This document shows positions 30,657 to 40,849 of a stretch of 64,000 bases of DNA, in pieces (the stretch's first letter is position 1; every line of letters begins with the position of its first letter). Both the position numbers and the translations under genes were made by a program. Origin of the DNA: an uncultured Bacillaceae bacterium (GTDB taxonomy: Bacteria; Bacillota; Bacilli; Bacillales; Bacillaceae_L); contig CANMHG010000007.1 of the NCBI GenBank assembly GCA_947497585.1, positions 1 through 64,000 on the forward strand, in the 5' to 3' direction. The notes below the pieces were generated by a model. That model saw nothing but the letters and a program-made list of their open reading frames with translations, was not told the origin of the DNA and searched no databases.

Positions 30657-31595
30657 GTGAAGAAAACAAAACAGCTAACGGAGGGAGCTATATTAATCGC
30701 TCTATATAGTATTATCCTCTTGCTATTTTTATACATACCATTACTAGGCATATTGGTACTATTCTTATTACCATTGCCGTTTATCATTTATACGATAAGA
30801 AATGGGCTCAAAAACTCTATTATTTTCTTTATAGCTGCATTAGTTGTTTCTTTTATAATAGGGACTCTGACAGCTTTACCTATGACATTCATGTTTGGAA
30901 GTAGTGGTATTGTACTAGGTTATTTAATTGAAAAGCAGAAAGGCCGCTATGCATTATTAGTTGGAGGAACAGTTGCTTATCTTCTAAATATCGCTGTGCT
31001 TTATATAATTACTGTAAGCTTGTTAAATATTAATTTAATGGAAGAAACCATTACGATGACAAAGGAAACCCTTAATACATCCAATGAACTTCTTACATTG
31101 ATTGGGCAGGAGTCCAATGAACAAGCTCTACAACAGTTTGAAGAAGCAATGAAAATATTTCCGTATTTGCTTCCTAGTACATTTTTAATGATAGCTTTTA
31201 TATTCTCCTTTTTCACACAGCTTTTTTCTATTCCTTTTTTAAAAAGATTAAAGGTGACTATAGAATCATGGCCACCATTTAGAGAATTAAGATTACCAAG
31301 AAGCTTGTTATGGTATTACTTAATTGTAATGTTACTCATGTTTATCGAATTTGAAGTAGGAACATTCGGCTACACAGCAGTCATTAATTTATTTTACATA
31401 TTACAATTGTTAATGATGGTGCAAGGATTCTCTTTTGTTTTTTATTACTGTTTTCAAAAAGGAATTTCAAAAGCAGTTCCCATAGTTATTTTAGTCTTTT
31501 CTTTATTTATACCTATTCTCCTTTATATTATTAGAATCTTAGGTATAATTGACTTAGGCTTTCAGATGAGAGATAAAATAGCACCAAAGAAATAA
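30657..31595 (+). CDS. yybS: YybS-family membrane protein (DUF2232)
   Basis: A 312-residue integral membrane protein with about eight hydrophobic segments, of the DUF2232/YybS family. It starts MKKTKQLTEGAILIALYSIILLL with a GTG at 30657 after TTGAGGTGAA. The fold resembles substrate-binding subunits of ECF-type transporters, but no substrate is established. It lies immediately upstream of gdpP, as in B. subtilis, and is probably co-transcribed with it. Confidence 0.88.
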   Translation: MKKTKQLTEGAILIALYSIILLLFLYIPLLGILVLFLLPLPFIIYTIRNGLKNSIIFFIAALVVSFIIGTLTALPMTFMFGSSGIVLGYLIEKQKGRYALLVGGTVAYLLNIAVLYIITVSLLNINLMEETITMTKETLNTSNELLTLIGQESNEQALQQFEEAMKIFPYLLPSTFLMIAFIFSFFTQLFSIPFLKRLKVTIESWPPFRELRLPRSLLWYYLIVMLLMFIEFEVGTFGYTAVINLFYILQLLMMVQGFSFVFYYCFQKGISKAVPIVILVFSLFIPILLYIIRILGIIDLGFQMRDKIAPKK

Positions 31596-31626
31596 TGTAC
31601 CAACCGAAAATGTAGGAGCTGAAATT

Positions 31627-33600
31627 ATGCCAGATTTTTATAAAAAGAAGATGTTTCGTTACCCAATTTATGCGTTGTTACTTATTTCACTCATTTTGTT
31701 GGGAATAACGTTTTACTTCAATTGGATCATAGGATTCACTTGTTTTCTGCTCCTAGGATTTGTGGTCTATTATGTATTTAGAGCTGATGCATTATTAAAT
31801 AAAGAAATGGAAAGCTATATTTCAACCCTTTCCTATCGGTTAAAAAAAGTAGGGGAAGAAGCCCTTATGGAAATGCCGATTGGTATTATGTTGTTTAATG
31901 ATGACTTATATATCGAATGGACAAACCCATTTATTGCTTCTTGCTTTGATGAGGATACTTTAGTTGGAAGATCACTTTATAATGTTGCAGAAGAGTTAGT
32001 TCCTCTCATTAAACAAGAAGTAGAAACTGAAATTGTAACTCTTCATGATCGGAAGTTTAAAGTGATTTTGAAAAAAGAAGAAAAGCTCTTGTATTTCTTT
32101 GATGTTACGGAACAGACAGAAATTGAAAAGCTATATGAAGATGAACGCACAGTTTTAGGGGTTATTTTTCTTGATAACTATGATGAGGTTACTCAAGGAA
32201 TGGACGATCAGCGAAAAAGTTTAATGAATAACCATGTGACGACTATTCTTAATAAATGGGCTATGGATAATGGAGTTTATTTAAAAAGGACATCCTCTGA
32301 ACGTTTTACAGCTGTTTTAAATGAGCATATATTGACTCAGTTAGAAAAAAGTAAGTTTTCCATCCTTGATGAAGTGAGAGAAAAGACTGCTAAGGAAAAT
32401 ATCTCGTTAACTTTAAGTATTGGAATCGGAACGGGTGTATCATCATTACCAGAGCTAGGTGCATTAGCACAATCAAGCTTAGACTTGGCATTAGGTAGAG
32501 GTGGAGATCAGGTTGCTATAAAACAAACCAACGGAAAAGTTAAATTTTTCGGTGGTAAAACAAACCCTATCGAAAAACGCACTCGAGTACGTGCACGTGT
32601 TATTTCTCACGCACTACGAGAGCTTATCAATGAAAGTGATAAAGTTATCATTATGGGGCATAAATACCCTGATATGGACGCAATTGGTGCAGCTATTGGA
32701 ATATTAAAGGTTGCACAAGCAAACCAAAAAGAAGCATACATTGTTTTAAAAGAAGAAGAAATTGATATGGGTGTCTCAAAACTTATTGATGAAGTTAGGA
32801 ATCATTCAGAGCTTTGGAGTTACTTTATTACACCGGAGCAGGCTTTAGAAATCTCATCTGATGAAACTCTACTTGTGGTAGTGGATACTCATAAGCCATC
32901 ATTAGTTATTGAGGATCGATTACTAGCAAAATTAGATAATGTTGTTGTTATCGATCACCACCGTAGAGGTGAAGAATTTATTGAATCACCACTGTTGGTA
33001 TATATGGAACCATATGCTTCTTCAACAGCAGAATTAGTTACAGAATTACTAGAGTATCAGCCTAAACGAATGAAAATTAATATGCTAGAAGCTACTTCTC
33101 TTCTTGCTGGTATTATCGTTGATACAAAGAGCTTCACGCTCCGAACAGGTTCAAGAACGTTTGATGCGGCTTCTTATCTTCGCTCACAGGGTGCTGATAC
33201 AGTATTAGTACAGAAGTTTTTAAAAGAAAATATTGAAAGTTTTAATATGCGTGCAAAATTAATAAGTAGTGCAGTCATATATAAACAAGGTATTGCGATT
33301 GCAAAGGGTAATGAGAATGAGTTTAATGAACAGGTTATTATTGCTCAAGCTGCTGATGCATTGCTTGCGATGAGTGGAGTGGTTGCTTCATTTGTAATTT
33401 CAATGAGAAGTGATAACGTCATTGGCGTAAGTGCAAGGTCACTTGGAGATGTAAATGTGCAGGTGATTATGGAGCGTCTTGAAGGCGGAGGACACCTAAC
33501 AAATGCAGCTACACAAATACATAATGCAACGCTTGACGAAGTAGAACAACAACTAAAAGAAGTAATAGATGAATATATTGAAGGAGGCAAAAAATCATGA
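31627..33600 (+). CDS. gdpP: Cyclic-di-AMP phosphodiesterase GdpP
   Basis: A 657-residue membrane-bound enzyme that hydrolyses c-di-AMP to pApA, controlling potassium and cell-wall homeostasis. Two transmembrane helices lie at residues 13-50, then a PAS-like domain (~80-165), a degenerate GGDEF domain with SSERF at the active-site position (~223-227), and the DHH-DHHA1 phosphodiesterase with [12 protein letters not shown] (His345, Asp349, Asp351), DTHKPS and IDHHRRG, and a C-terminal GGGH block. Its stop overlaps the rplI start (ATGA). Confidence 0.97.
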   Translation: MPDFYKKKMFRYPIYALLLISLILLGITFYFNWIIGFTCFLLLGFVVYYVFRADALLNKEMESYISTLSYRLKKVGEEALMEMPIGIMLFNDDLYIEWTNPFIASCFDEDTLVGRSLYNVAEELVPLIKQEVETEIVTLHDRKFKVILKKEEKLLYFFDVTEQTEIEKLYEDERTVLGVIFLDNYDEVTQGMDDQRKSLMNNHVTTILNKWAMDNGVYLKRTSSERFTAVLNEHILTQLEKSKFSILDEVREKTAKENISLTLSIGIGTGVSSLPELGALAQSSLDLALGRGGDQVAIKQTNGKVKFFGGKTNPIEKRTRVRARVISHALRELINESDKVIIMGHKYPDMDAIGAAIGILKVAQANQKEAYIVLKEEEIDMGVSKLIDEVRNHSELWSYFITPEQALEISSDETLLVVVDTHKPSLVIEDRLLAKLDNVVVIDHHRRGEEFIESPLLVYMEPYASSTAELVTELLEYQPKRMKINMLEATSLLAGIIVDTKSFTLRTGSRTFDAASYLRSQGADTVLVQKFLKENIESFNMRAKLISSAVIYKQGIAIAKGNENEFNEQVIIAQAADALLAMSGVVASFVISMRSDNVIGVSARSLGDVNVQVIMERLEGGGHLTNAATQIHNATLDEVEQQLKEVIDEYIEGGKKS

Positions 33601-34043
33601 AGGTAATCTTTTTGAAGGATGTAAAAGGAAAAGGAAAACAAGGTGAAGTGAAGAATGTATCAGATGGGTATGCACATAACTTTTTATTCAAACAAGGTGC
33701 TGCTATTGAAGCTACACCTGCGAATATGAAGATGTTAGAAGCCCAAAAGAACAAAGTAAAACAAGAAGCTGACAGGGAACTAGAAGAATCAAAGCAATTA
33801 AAAGAAAAAATTGAAGCTTTAACGGTAGAGCTAACTGCAAAAGCTGGTGATGGCGGACGATTATTCGGCTCAGTAACTAGTAAACAAATTGCAGATGAAT
33901 TAGCAAAAACGTATAAAATTAAAATTGATAAGCGTAAATTTGACTTACCAGATGGAATTCGTTCTTTAGGATTTACAAATGTTCCACTTAAACTACACCC
34001 AGAGGTTACTGCTACAGTTAAGGTTCAAGTGAAAGAGCAGTAA
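33597..34043 (+). CDS. rplI: Ribosomal protein bL9
   Basis: A 148-residue large-subunit protein with the two globular domains joined by a long helix. The L9 signature [25 protein letters not shown] and the C-terminal [17 protein letters not shown] block are present. It starts inside the gdpP stop after GGAGGC, so translation is coupled. A terminator follows. Confidence 0.98.
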   Translation: MKVIFLKDVKGKGKQGEVKNVSDGYAHNFLFKQGAAIEATPANMKMLEAQKNKVKQEADRELEESKQLKEKIEALTVELTAKAGDGGRLFGSVTSKQIADELAKTYKIKIDKRKFDLPDGIRSLGFTNVPLKLHPEVTATVKVQVKEQ

Positions 34044-34083
34044 TTACCATTGAAAAAAAGCTTTGCTATCATATACAATTATG

Positions 34084-34121
34084 AAATGTGATTTTGTTTA
34101 ATACAAATCACATTTTTTCTT
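34084..34121 (+). terminator. Terminator after rplI
   Basis: AATGTGATTT and AAATCACATT form a 10-bp stem around a loop at 34096-34105, followed by a run of T. Confidence 0.85.
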
Positions 34122-34209
34122 ATATCCATGTTATTTTAGATTCCTAATCCATAGATAATAGATTAATATAATAGATAGATAACACCTCTAAGGGAGAGTG
34201 AAGAAAAAG

Positions 34210-35574
34210 ATGAGTACAGTACTTGCAGATCGTATTCCTCCCCAAAATATTGAAGCTGAGCAGGCCGTGCTAGGAGCTATTTTTCTAGAACCAGCATCAT
34301 TAACTTTGGCATCAGAAATATTAATTCCTGATGACTTTTATCGTGCTTCTCACCAAAAAATATTCAATGCAATGCTTAATCTTAATGATAAGGGTGAACC
34401 GGTTGATTTAGTAACCGTGACTGCTGAACTAGCTGATGTAAGGCTTTTAGAGGAAATCGGTGGGGTATCTTATCTTAGCGATATTGCAAACTCTGTTCCT
34501 ACAGCTGCCAACATTGAATATTATGCAAAGATCATTGAAGAGAAATCGATACTACGAAGGCTAATTAGAACAGCAACAACCATCGCTTCAGACGGATATT
34601 CAAGGGAAGATGAAGTAGAAGCCCTTTTAAGTGAAGCTGAAAAAACAATTTTAGAAGTTGCTCAACGTAAAAATGCAGGGGCGTTTAAAAACATTCGTGA
34701 TGTATTAGTTGAGACATATGATAATATTGAGGAATTAACCAATCGTAAAGGCGATGTTACTGGTATCCCTACCGGATTTACGGAGTTAGATCGTATGACT
34801 GCTGGCTTTCAACGAAATGATTTAATCATCGTTGCAGCCCGTCCTTCAGTAGGTAAAACAGCCTTTGCATTAAATATCGCACAAAACGTTGCTACAAAAA
34901 CAGATGAAAATGTTGCTATCTTTAGTCTTGAGATGGGGGCAGAACAGCTTGTAATGAGGATGCTCTGTGCTGAGGGAAATATTAATGCACAAGCTCTACG
35001 TACTGGTGCTTTAACGGCAGAGGACTGGAGTAAGCTGACTATGGCTATGGGAAGCTTATCAAATTCAGGGATTTTCATTGATGATACACCAGGTATCCGA
35101 ATTAGTGATATACGCTCAAAATGTCGTCGTCTAAAGCAAGAAAACGGATTAGGTATGATTCTCATTGATTACCTTCAGTTAATCCAAGGAAGCGGGCGTA
35201 GTGGCGAAAATCGTCAGCAAGAAGTATCTGAAATTTCTCGTTCACTTAAGGAGCTAGCTCGTGAATTAAAGGTTCCTGTAATTGCTCTTTCTCAGCTTTC
35301 TCGTGGAGTTGAGCAAAGACAGGATAAGCGTCCAATGATGTCAGATATTCGTGAATCAGGAAGTATTGAGCAGGATGCAGATATTGTTGCTTTCTTGTAC
35401 CGTGATGATTACTATGATAAAGAATCAGAGAACAAGGATATTATCGAAATTATCATTGCAAAACAACGTAATGGTCCTGTTGGAACAGTATCATTGGCCT
35501 TCGTAAAAGAATATAACAAGTTCGTTAACTTAGAAAGAAGATTTGATGACACCAATATACCACCAGGTGCATAG
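34210..35574 (+). CDS. dnaC: Replicative DNA helicase (DnaB family; DnaC in Bacillus)
   Basis: A 454-residue hexameric helicase. The N-terminal primase-interacting domain begins DRIPPQNIEAEQAVLGAIFL; the RecA-like domain carries Walker A ARPSVGKTAFALNIA, Walker B MILIDYLQLIQGSG and the H4 region SRGVEQRQDKRPMMSDIRESGSIEQDADIV. I choose the ATG at 34210 over a GTG at 34198: it gives the B. subtilis length of 454, and AGGGAG at 34191 is too close to the GTG. In Bacillus nomenclature the gene is dnaC. Confidence 0.97.
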   Translation: MSTVLADRIPPQNIEAEQAVLGAIFLEPASLTLASEILIPDDFYRASHQKIFNAMLNLNDKGEPVDLVTVTAELADVRLLEEIGGVSYLSDIANSVPTAANIEYYAKIIEEKSILRRLIRTATTIASDGYSREDEVEALLSEAEKTILEVAQRKNAGAFKNIRDVLVETYDNIEELTNRKGDVTGIPTGFTELDRMTAGFQRNDLIIVAARPSVGKTAFALNIAQNVATKTDENVAIFSLEMGAEQLVMRMLCAEGNINAQALRTGALTAEDWSKLTMAMGSLSNSGIFIDDTPGIRISDIRSKCRRLKQENGLGMILIDYLQLIQGSGRSGENRQQEVSEISRSLKELARELKVPVIALSQLSRGVEQRQDKRPMMSDIRESGSIEQDADIVAFLYRDDYYDKESENKDIIEIIIAKQRNGPVGTVSLAFVKEYNKFVNLERRFDDTNIPPGA

Positions 35575-35581
35575 TATAAAG

Positions 35582-35614
35582 GAAGGACCTTCCCAATCGG
35601 GAGGGTTCTTTTTT
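35582..35614 (+). terminator. Terminator after dnaC
   Basis: AGGACCTTCCC and GGGAGGGTTCT form an imperfect stem with loop AATC, followed by six T. Confidence 0.85.
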
Positions 35615-35653
35615 GGCTTTTTGGAAAAACTAATAATGCAAGTTGATATTTCA

Positions 35654-35723
35654 CGAACGAATGAAATACTATTGTTAAAATTGTTCGGGTTTAGTTGACT
35701 TGTAAGGTTAGAATTGATAAGAT
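35654..35723 (+). promoter_or_regulatory. purA promoter with possible PurR boxes
   Basis: TTGACT (35695-35700), 17 bases, TAAGAT (35718-35723) is a good sigma-A promoter. Just upstream are CGAACGAA (35654-35661) and the inverted GTTCG (35683-35687), which recall the paired CGAA-containing PurBoxes bound by the PurR repressor at Bacillus purA. The promoter is well supported; the spacing between the half-sites is not checked against the PurR consensus. Confidence 0.6.
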
Positions 35724-35762
35724 TAGAATGTTTGATACATAAATGAACGTAAAATAAGTTAG

Positions 35763-37073
<1,311 letters not shown>

Positions 37074-37083
37074 GCAAAGAAAT

Positions 37084-37129
37084 TGCCCCTTGTTATTACA
37101 AAAAACATTGTAATACAGGGGCATTTTTG
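37084..37129 (+). terminator. Terminator after purA
   Basis: TGCCCCT (37084-37090) and AGGGGCA (37117-37123) at the base of a longer imperfect stem, followed by TTTTTGT. Confidence 0.85.
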
Positions 37130-37180
37130 TTAAGTTAATATATGTTGTGATTTTAATTTAAAACTTTTTTGCGAAACATG

Positions 37181-37210
37181 TTGCAATTAGTCGAATACCT
37201 ATGCTATTAT
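37181..37210 (+). promoter_or_regulatory. Promoter of the tRNA cluster
   Basis: TTGCAA (37181-37186), 18 bases, TATTAT (37205-37210), upstream of the tRNA-Lys relic and the four tRNA genes. Confidence 0.65.
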
Positions 37211-37245
37211 AAAAAGCGTCGTTGAAAAACAATTACCTTTGATAA

Positions 37246-37327
37246 TAAGGAGCCATTAGCTCAGTAGGACATAGATCGACGTCCTAATCTCAGAAGGATT
37301 ATTCAAGTAGCTGCTCGATTAGGACTC
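37246..37327 (+). pseudogene. Relic 5' half of a tRNA-Lys gene
   Basis: The 20 bases at 37246-37265 (TAAGGAGCCATTAGCTCAGT) are identical to the start of the intact tRNA-Lys gene and its flank at 37414-37433. The match stops in the D-loop. Unrelated sequence follows, including a 9-bp inverted repeat, GTCCTAATC (37281-37289) with GATTAGGAC (37317-37325). GGACTC at 37322-37327, where the acceptor 3' strand GGCTC would be, may be a decayed remnant. No anticodon arm or T-arm is recognisable, so it cannot be a working tRNA. Confidence 0.6.
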
Positions 37328-37417
37328 TGATGTAACCCTTCGAAGCCTATTCTTTCGTGCTCTTGCCCAGATATATATCAAGACAAAAACATGAATACCT
37401 ATCCTTATACTTTTAAG

Positions 37418-37493
37418 GAGCCATTAGCTCAGTTGGTAGAGCATCTGACTTTTAATCAGAGGGTCGAAGGTTCGAATCCTTCATGGCTCACCA
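37418..37493 (+). tRNA. tRNA-Lys (UUU)
   Basis: A complete cloverleaf: acceptor GAGCCAT/ATGGCTC, D-arm GCTC...GAGC, anticodon arm TCTGA-CTTTTAA-TCAGA with anticodon TTT, T-arm GAAGG-TTCGAAT-CCTTC, and encoded CCA at 37491-37493. It is the first gene of a Lys-Glu-Asp-Phe cluster after purA, the trnY arrangement of B. subtilis. Confidence 0.97.
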
Positions 37494-37503
37494 TTAGTTT
37501 TGC

Positions 37504-37575
37504 GGCCCATTGGTCAAGCGGTTAAGACACCGCCCTTTCACGGCGGTAACACGGGTTCGAATCCCGTATGGGTCA
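37504..37575 (+). tRNA. tRNA-Glu (UUC)
   Basis: A complete cloverleaf: acceptor GGCCCAT/ATGGGTC (with a G-T pair), anticodon arm CCGCC-CTTTCAC-GGCGG with anticodon TTC, T-arm ACGGG-TTCGAAT-CCCGT. CCA is not encoded and must be added. Unlike its three neighbours it has no 5'-half relic upstream. Confidence 0.97.
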
Positions 37576-37602
37576 CTTTTAATAGATTAATAGATAATAC
37601 AC

Positions 37603-37744
37603 GGTCCCGTGGTGTAGCGACGAGCGACACTTCTATGAGTATTCTACGAGTTGTCCCGACGCATTAATCATCATTGATTCACTTGCAGAGGAAGGGACAG
37701 TTAAGTGAAGACTACTCGAAAGTGAATACATTATAATTTTAAAT
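37603..37744 (+). pseudogene. Relic 5' half of a tRNA-Asp gene plus spacer
   Basis: The 17 bases at 37603-37619 (GGTCCCGTGGTGTAGCG) repeat the start of the intact tRNA-Asp gene at 37745. The match ends in the D-loop. The following 125 bases, up to the intact gene, resemble no tRNA. They contain inverted segments (CGAGTTGTCCC near 37647-37657, GGGACA at 37694-37699 and ACTCG at 37713-37717) that could fold. Same architecture as the Lys and Phe relics. Confidence 0.6.
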
Positions 37745-37820
37745 GGTCCCGTGGTGTAGCGGTTAACATGCCTGCCTGTCACGCAGGAGATCGCCGGTTC
37801 GATCCCGGTCGGGACCGCCA
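37745..37820 (+). tRNA. tRNA-Asp (GUC)
   Basis: A complete cloverleaf: acceptor GGTCCCG/CGGGACC, D-arm with GTGTAGCGGTTAACAT, anticodon arm CCTGC-CTGTCAC-GCAGG with anticodon GTC, T-arm CGCCGG-TTCGATC-CCGG, discriminator G, and encoded CCA at 37818-37820. Confidence 0.97.
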
Positions 37821-37898
37821 CTTACTTTATCTAGCTGAAATGCTAGTTTATATAGATTCTTTTATATATACATAGATAAACTAAGTAAATATTACATT

Positions 37899-37972
37899 GG
37901 CTCAGTAGCTCAGTTGGTAGAGCACGATCGAATAATCTTCTTCGAAACGGCTTCAGCATACTCATCGAGCCA
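37899..37972 (+). pseudogene. Relic tRNA-Phe-like gene
   Basis: The 26 bases at 37899-37924 (acceptor 5' strand and entire D-arm) are identical to the intact tRNA-Phe gene at 38055. After that the sequence diverges, but GAGCC at 37967-37971 plus A972 can close the acceptor stem with GGCTC, giving a 74-base tRNA-sized unit. A stem TCGAA/TTCGA (near 37928-37946) takes the place of the anticodon arm, and there is no proper T-arm. It is therefore a decayed or chimaeric tRNA-like sequence. Confidence 0.6.
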
Positions 37973-38054
37973 CTACTTGAATAAGCTTCCTGAGATGAGG
38001 ATGAAGGACCAGGATATTTCTTCTAGCCCCAATAATGGAAATTAATATTAAAAC

Positions 38055-38127
38055 GGCTCAGTAGCTCAGTTGGTAGAGCAAAGGACTGAAAATCCTTGTG
38101 TCGGCGGTTCGATTCCGTCCTGAGCCA
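38055..38127 (+). tRNA. tRNA-Phe (GAA)
   Basis: A complete cloverleaf: acceptor GGCTCAG/CTGAGCC, D-arm GCTC...GAGC, anticodon arm AGGA-CTGAAAA-TCCT with anticodon GAA, T-arm GGCGG-TTCGATT-CCGTC. CCA is not encoded. It is the last gene of the cluster. Confidence 0.97.
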
Positions 38128-38132
38128 CTTTC

Positions 38133-38178
38133 ATAAAGCGTGATTGATGATAGCATCAATTGCGCTTTATTTTTTATT
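38133..38178 (+). terminator. Terminator of the tRNA cluster
   Basis: ATAAAGCG (38133-38140) and CGCTTTAT (38163-38170) at the base, ATTGATG/CATCAAT above, then TTTTTTATT. Confidence 0.9.
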
Positions 38179-38503
38179 CTTTATTACTAAATAACTATTT
38201 AATAGACTCTAATAGATAAGAAGTTTGTATTAGATTCGCATTTTTTGGTATAATGTAACAAAATATAACTGATAAATTAGTCCTTATTTGTAAAATATTA
38301 ACAGTTGTAAACCGTAAAAATGTGTCAGTTATACTACAATTTTGTTACATATAGCAATCTATCATTCTTTTTTATAGGAAATATGGTAAAGTAATAAAGT
38401 GTAAAAATGTGAATATTGTCGATTATTTTTTTCTCTCACAAGGTGAGATGAACGTACATGAAGTATGTGTCCGGCAGTAAGCCTTTGTTTAGGAGGAAGT
38501 ACC
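38179..38503 (+). promoter_or_regulatory. Regulatory gap upstream of the M23 peptidase gene
   Basis: No gene is seen. TTGTAT (38225-38230), 18 bases, TATAAT (38249-38254) is a plausible promoter. TGTAAC-AAAAT-TGTAGT on the minus strand (38349-38333) is one base off the WalR consensus of two TGTWAH hexamers five bases apart, which would suit a cell-wall hydrolase gene next to walRK, but a single imperfect match is weak evidence. Confidence 0.45.
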
Positions 38504-39961
38504 GTGTCATTATCAACTAATAATAAAAATACTTTTAATAAAAAATTAATCAATCCAAAGCAGGCACTAAAAAAGTTTGTCATTGCTTCAACACTGATTG
38601 GTTCAGTATCTATGACTTCAGCTATAGCTTATGCGAAAGACAACATAAGTACTGTGTACCATGTCTATTTAAATGATGAACGAATCGGGATTGTTGATAA
38701 TAAAGATATTATCGAAAAAGCTATAGATCAAAAAATTAAGGAAACAAAAGAAGAATATAAGAACTTTCAGTTGAGTGCTGATGGTCTTACATATATTACA
38801 GAAAAAACATTTAGACCTAATGCTACTAACAAGGAAACATTAGAATCATTTATATCTAAGGTAGAAGTTGTTACAGAGGCAACGGCTCTACAAGTAAATG
38901 GAAAGACAGTTGCTTACTTAAAAACAAAAGAAGAAGCTGAAAGTGTTATTAGACAACTGAAGCTTCAATATATTTCAGAAGAAGTGTTACAAGAAGTTGA
39001 ATCTAGAAAACTAGCAAACGCACAAGCACCAACAGCTACAGAAGATCAAGCTATTATAATAGACGTAACTTTATCATCAGAAGTTACTCTGAATAAGGGT
39101 GAAGCTTCACCTTCTCAAATATTAACGGTTCAAGATGCTGTTAAGCTTTTACAAAAAGGTACTCTTGAAGAGAAGAAGTATCATGTCCAAGAAGGTGATG
39201 TATTAGGTAGCATAGCAATTGCTCATAATTTATCTACGGAAGAATTACTTTCGCTGAACCCAGGACTTGAGGAGAATTCCTTATTACAGATTAATCAAGA
39301 ATTAAATGTTACTGCTTTGAAAGCATTTGTAGACGTTATTATTCATGAAGCACAAGTGAAAAGAGAAGAAATTCCATATCAAAATGAAACCAAAGAAGAT
39401 TCCTCTATGTTTAAAGGTGATAAGAAAGTTAAACAAGAGGGACAAAAAGGTGAAAAGATAGTAGATTATCTTGTTGAAAAGAAAAATGGGCAAATTGTTA
39501 AGAGAACGGCAACAGAAGAGAAAGTAATCAAGGAACCAGTAAATCATATCGTAATAAAAGGTACGAAGGTTGTCCCTTCTCGTGGTACTGGTCAGTTAGC
39601 TTGGCCGGCAGTTGGAGGTTATATCTCTAGTAAAATGGGTTATCGTTGGGGACAGATGCATAAAGGAATTGATATAGCTAGACCTAGCAGTAGAACAATC
39701 AAAGCTGCTGATAATGGTACAATCGTTTATGCAGGCTGGGATGGTGGTTATGGTAACAAAGTAGTTATCAACCATAATAATGGATTGCGCACAGTATATG
39801 CTCACCTATCATCTATTACTGTTCGTGTTGGTCAGACTGTTTCAAAAGGGCAAAGCCTTGGAAATATGGGATCAACGGGTAATTCTACTGGTGTCCATCT
39901 TCATTTTGAAGTCTATAAAAATGGGAAACTCGTAGACCCTTTAAATTATGTTAATAGATAA
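38504..39961 (+). CDS. Secreted M23 metallopeptidase with LysM and G5 domains
   Basis: A 485-residue exported cell-wall hydrolase. From the GTG at 38504, which follows AGGAGG, a basic N terminus leads to a hydrophobic signal segment (KFVIASTLIGSVSMTSAIAYA, ~24-44). Then comes a region of unknown fold (~50-215), a LysM peptidoglycan-binding domain (YHVQEGDVLGSIAIAHNLSTEELL, ~226-275), a G5 domain (~280-360) and a C-terminal lysostaphin-type peptidase. Zinc ligands are visible as HKGID and HLHFE. Frames starting further upstream lack a ribosome-binding site. It lies just before walR, so a WalRK-controlled role in wall turnover is likely. Confidence 0.9.
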   Translation: MSLSTNNKNTFNKKLINPKQALKKFVIASTLIGSVSMTSAIAYAKDNISTVYHVYLNDERIGIVDNKDIIEKAIDQKIKETKEEYKNFQLSADGLTYITEKTFRPNATNKETLESFISKVEVVTEATALQVNGKTVAYLKTKEEAESVIRQLKLQYISEEVLQEVESRKLANAQAPTATEDQAIIIDVTLSSEVTLNKGEASPSQILTVQDAVKLLQKGTLEEKKYHVQEGDVLGSIAIAHNLSTEELLSLNPGLEENSLLQINQELNVTALKAFVDVIIHEAQVKREEIPYQNETKEDSSMFKGDKKVKQEGQKGEKIVDYLVEKKNGQIVKRTATEEKVIKEPVNHIVIKGTKVVPSRGTGQLAWPAVGGYISSKMGYRWGQMHKGIDIARPSSRTIKAADNGTIVYAGWDGGYGNKVVINHNNGLRTVYAHLSSITVRVGQTVSKGQSLGNMGSTGNSTGVHLHFEVYKNGKLVDPLNYVNR

Positions 39962-39993
39962 CCTCTAGCCTTTGCTGGAGGTTTTTTCTTTAA
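39962..39993 (+). terminator. Terminator after the M23 peptidase gene
   Basis: CCTCTAGC and GCTGGAGG form a stem with loop CTTT right after the stop codon, followed by six T. Confidence 0.85.
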
Positions 39994-40049
39994 AACTGAA
40001 AAATAAAGGTTTTTTAAAATAGATAACGAATATTGGTAATACTATTACA

Positions 40050-40078
40050 TTGGTAGACATGGTAAAGTAAACTATAGA
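40050..40078 (+). promoter_or_regulatory. Likely walR operon promoter
   Basis: TTGGTA (40050-40055), 17 bases, TATAGA (40073-40078), 55 bases ahead of walR. Confidence 0.6.
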
Positions 40079-40132
40079 TACTACTGACCTAAACAATGAA
40101 CAACATCTCATATTAAAAGGAGAACGATTACA

Positions 40133-40843
40133 ATGGGTAAAGTAATTTTAGTTGTTGATGATGAAAAACCAATTGCAGATATTTTGCAATTTAATTTACA
40201 AAAAGAAGGCTATAAGGTTAGTTGTGCTTATGATGGAAAAGTTGCTTTAGAAATGGTTGAGGAACTTAAACCAGATCTAATTCTTTTAGATATTATGCTT
40301 CCACATATGGATGGGATGGAAGTATGTAGAGAAGTGCGTAAGAAATATGATATGCCAATCATCATGCTTACTGCTAAGGATTCAGAAATAGATAAAGTAC
40401 TAGGCTTAGAGCTTGGAGCAGATGATTATGTTACAAAACCATTTAGTACAAGAGAGCTTCTTGCAAGGGTGAAAGCAAACCTAAGAAGACATATGTTAAA
40501 GGAAGAAGTCGGTACAAGCACAGAAAATTCAAATGAAATAGCAGTAGGTTCACTAGTCATTCATCCAGATGCGTACATTGTTTCAAAACGTGGTGAACAA
40601 ATTGAACTAACACATCGTGAATTTGAACTACTCCACTATCTTGGAAAGCATATTGGCCAAGTTTTAACACGTGAACATTTATTACAAACTGTTTGGGGCT
40701 ATGACTACTTTGGTGATGTGCGTACTGTGGATGTGACTGTCCGAAGATTACGTGAAAAAATTGAAGATAATCCAAGTCACCCTACATGGATAGTCACTAG
40801 AAGAGGTGTGGGTTATTATCTACGAAATCCAGAGCAGGAGTAA
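40133..40843 (+). CDS. walR: Response regulator WalR (YycF)
   Basis: A 236-residue OmpR-family regulator, the essential controller of cell-wall metabolism in Firmicutes. The receiver domain has acidic residues Asp9-Asp10, phosphorylation site Asp53 (LILLDIMLP) and TKPF with Thr101-Lys102. Thr101 corresponds to the residue that the PrkC kinase phosphorylates in B. subtilis WalR. The winged-helix domain holds [25 protein letters not shown]. The ATG follows AAAGGAG. It heads walR-walK-walH-walI-walJ. Confidence 0.98.
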   Translation: MGKVILVVDDEKPIADILQFNLQKEGYKVSCAYDGKVALEMVEELKPDLILLDIMLPHMDGMEVCREVRKKYDMPIIMLTAKDSEIDKVLGLELGADDYVTKPFSTRELLARVKANLRRHMLKEEVGTSTENSNEIAVGSLVIHPDAYIVSKRGEQIELTHREFELLHYLGKHIGQVLTREHLLQTVWGYDYFGDVRTVDVTVRRLREKIEDNPSHPTWIVTRRGVGYYLRNPEQE

Positions 40844-40849
40844 TCGATT

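Noticed and set aside
38333-38349. A near WalR box before the M23 peptidase gene, considered as a firm regulatory site.
   Set aside because: One mismatch, single occurrence and wrong-strand orientation; kept only as a weak remark in the gap entry.
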